Shown here one piece after another: positions 63,471-64,000 of a stretch of 64,000 nucleotides of DNA; within the stretch, counting starts at the first letter, position 1, and the number at the start of each line of letters is the position of its first letter. The notes under the pieces were generated by a model that made no database searches, was not told the DNA's origin, and saw only the letters and a list, made by a program, of their open reading frames with translations. A program made the translations under genes and the position numbers. This DNA comes from Diaporthe sp. PMI_573. Its lineage: Eukaryota; Ascomycota; Sordariomycetes; Diaporthales; Diaporthaceae. The stretch is taken from positions 744,001-808,000 of the forward strand of contig JAJTUP010000010.1 in the NCBI GenBank assembly GCA_021399435.1. The letters are read 5' to 3'.

Positions 63471-64000
63471 TTTTACGGTTTAACTCTGGAACGGTTGATG
63501 CATATGATCTTTGATGACTGGATGAAGGCATAGCGCTGGTCAGGATGCATAGATACGAAGCGTGAATGCATATATTAGTGTGAACGACGACAGAAAAGCT
63601 TGGTGTGATTACATACGCCCGGCGTCAACTGATAATATTCAATACATCTGTATGGAACGTGAAGTATGTTAGCTGGGTATATGATGAGGGATACGGCTGA
63701 CAATATGTGTGTAGTGTTCCCCTTTCACAATCCGCGCCTGTGGTGTGAGGCTCCTCAGCTGTTTTGCCATTTGGCAATAATACTATGAGGCCAGGCGTTT
63801 GGCGGTAACAAGATGGGTTGTCGTGTGGGCAAATAGCGAAGCCGAGACCGTGGGTGCAATTCCCACCACGACGTGCTCTCGTTCATGCTGCCTTTGAACA
63901 GGAATTCTCAATTGCGTTGATGGACGAATGGGGAGGGGATACTAGCTTTGAAGGGTGGATAGATGAAATTAAAATGGTCATTCAACCTTGATTGTTTTTC
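63471..64000. other. Downstream region to the window edge, no gene seen
   Basis: Probably the 3' end of the MFS transcript, then non-coding sequence. A tRNA-like T-arm near 63850 was examined and rejected. Confidence 0.45.

Noticed and set aside
63820..63885. tRNA-like T-arm (GTGGG-TGCAATT-CCCAC) near an inverted GTCGTG/CACGAC
   Set aside because: The distance between the putative acceptor strands is only about 53 nt; D-arm and anticodon arm are missing and the loop deviates from TTCRA.
1..64000. CRISPR arrays, riboswitches, operons and rRNA genes
   Set aside because: No regularly spaced repeats or rRNA-like sequence; the window is eukaryotic nuclear DNA.

Overview
This window is nuclear DNA of a filamentous ascomycete (Pezizomycotina, probably Sordariomycetes; the class is an inference). 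The supporting signs are short GT-AG introns (about 50-110 nt, many with a CTAAC/CTGAC branch point), several HET (heterokaryon incompatibility) domain genes, a Zn2Cys6 regulator, an MFS transporter, a CYP504-like P450, a WD40-M20 Dug2 gene, and AT-rich islands that look like repeat-induced point mutation (RIP) relics. Exon boundaries were read by eye from splice sites and reading phase.

Layout. 1-8.3 kb: a CYP504-like P450 (3' end outside the window), an unknown gene, a five-exon gene joining an NLR-like N-terminal helical domain to a ubiquitin-like domain and Cys pairs, and a HET gene. 8.6-15 kb: conserved genes for a PTEN-type lipid phosphatase, a Pom33/TMEM33 protein with a 16-nt micro-exon, and an HSL-type hydrolase. 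15.3-25.8 kb: an accessory stretch with an intact pogo/Fot1 transposon (88-bp inverted repeats, TA target duplication) inside an AT-rich island, a 195-bp solo LTR with a 5-bp target duplication, a damaged HET gene, and a decayed RRM-like gene with a duplicated exon. 25.8-48 kb: a HET gene interrupted by one TGA, two divergent multi-pass membrane protein genes (one DUF3176), a methyltransferase, an unknown gene, a 7.6-kb gene, and a kinase-like gene. 48.6-63.5 kb: DUG2, an 819-bp inverted-repeat element with 8-bp target duplications, a broken GT61/EOGT-like glycosyltransferase, a Zn2Cys6 regulator and an MFS transporter.

The most striking object is the gene at 37299-44904. Nine exons splice in phase into one frame of about 2,316 codons. 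It has a sacsin/NOV-type GHKL (HSP90-like) ATPase at the N-terminus and a complete HET domain at the C-terminus. One in-frame TAA (codon 459) interrupts it in this sequence. An ATP-driven sensor module joined to a fungal cell-death effector domain would resemble the logic of NLR receptors, so this is a candidate allorecognition or immune receptor. That role is inference.

The genes do not form one pathway. The picture is a housekeeping backbone interrupted by an allorecognition-type and transposon-rich region. There, the HET gene at 19.3 kb, the HET gene at 25.9 kb and the GHKL-HET gene each carry a lesion, while the HET gene at 6.5 kb and the ubiquitin-like gene look intact.
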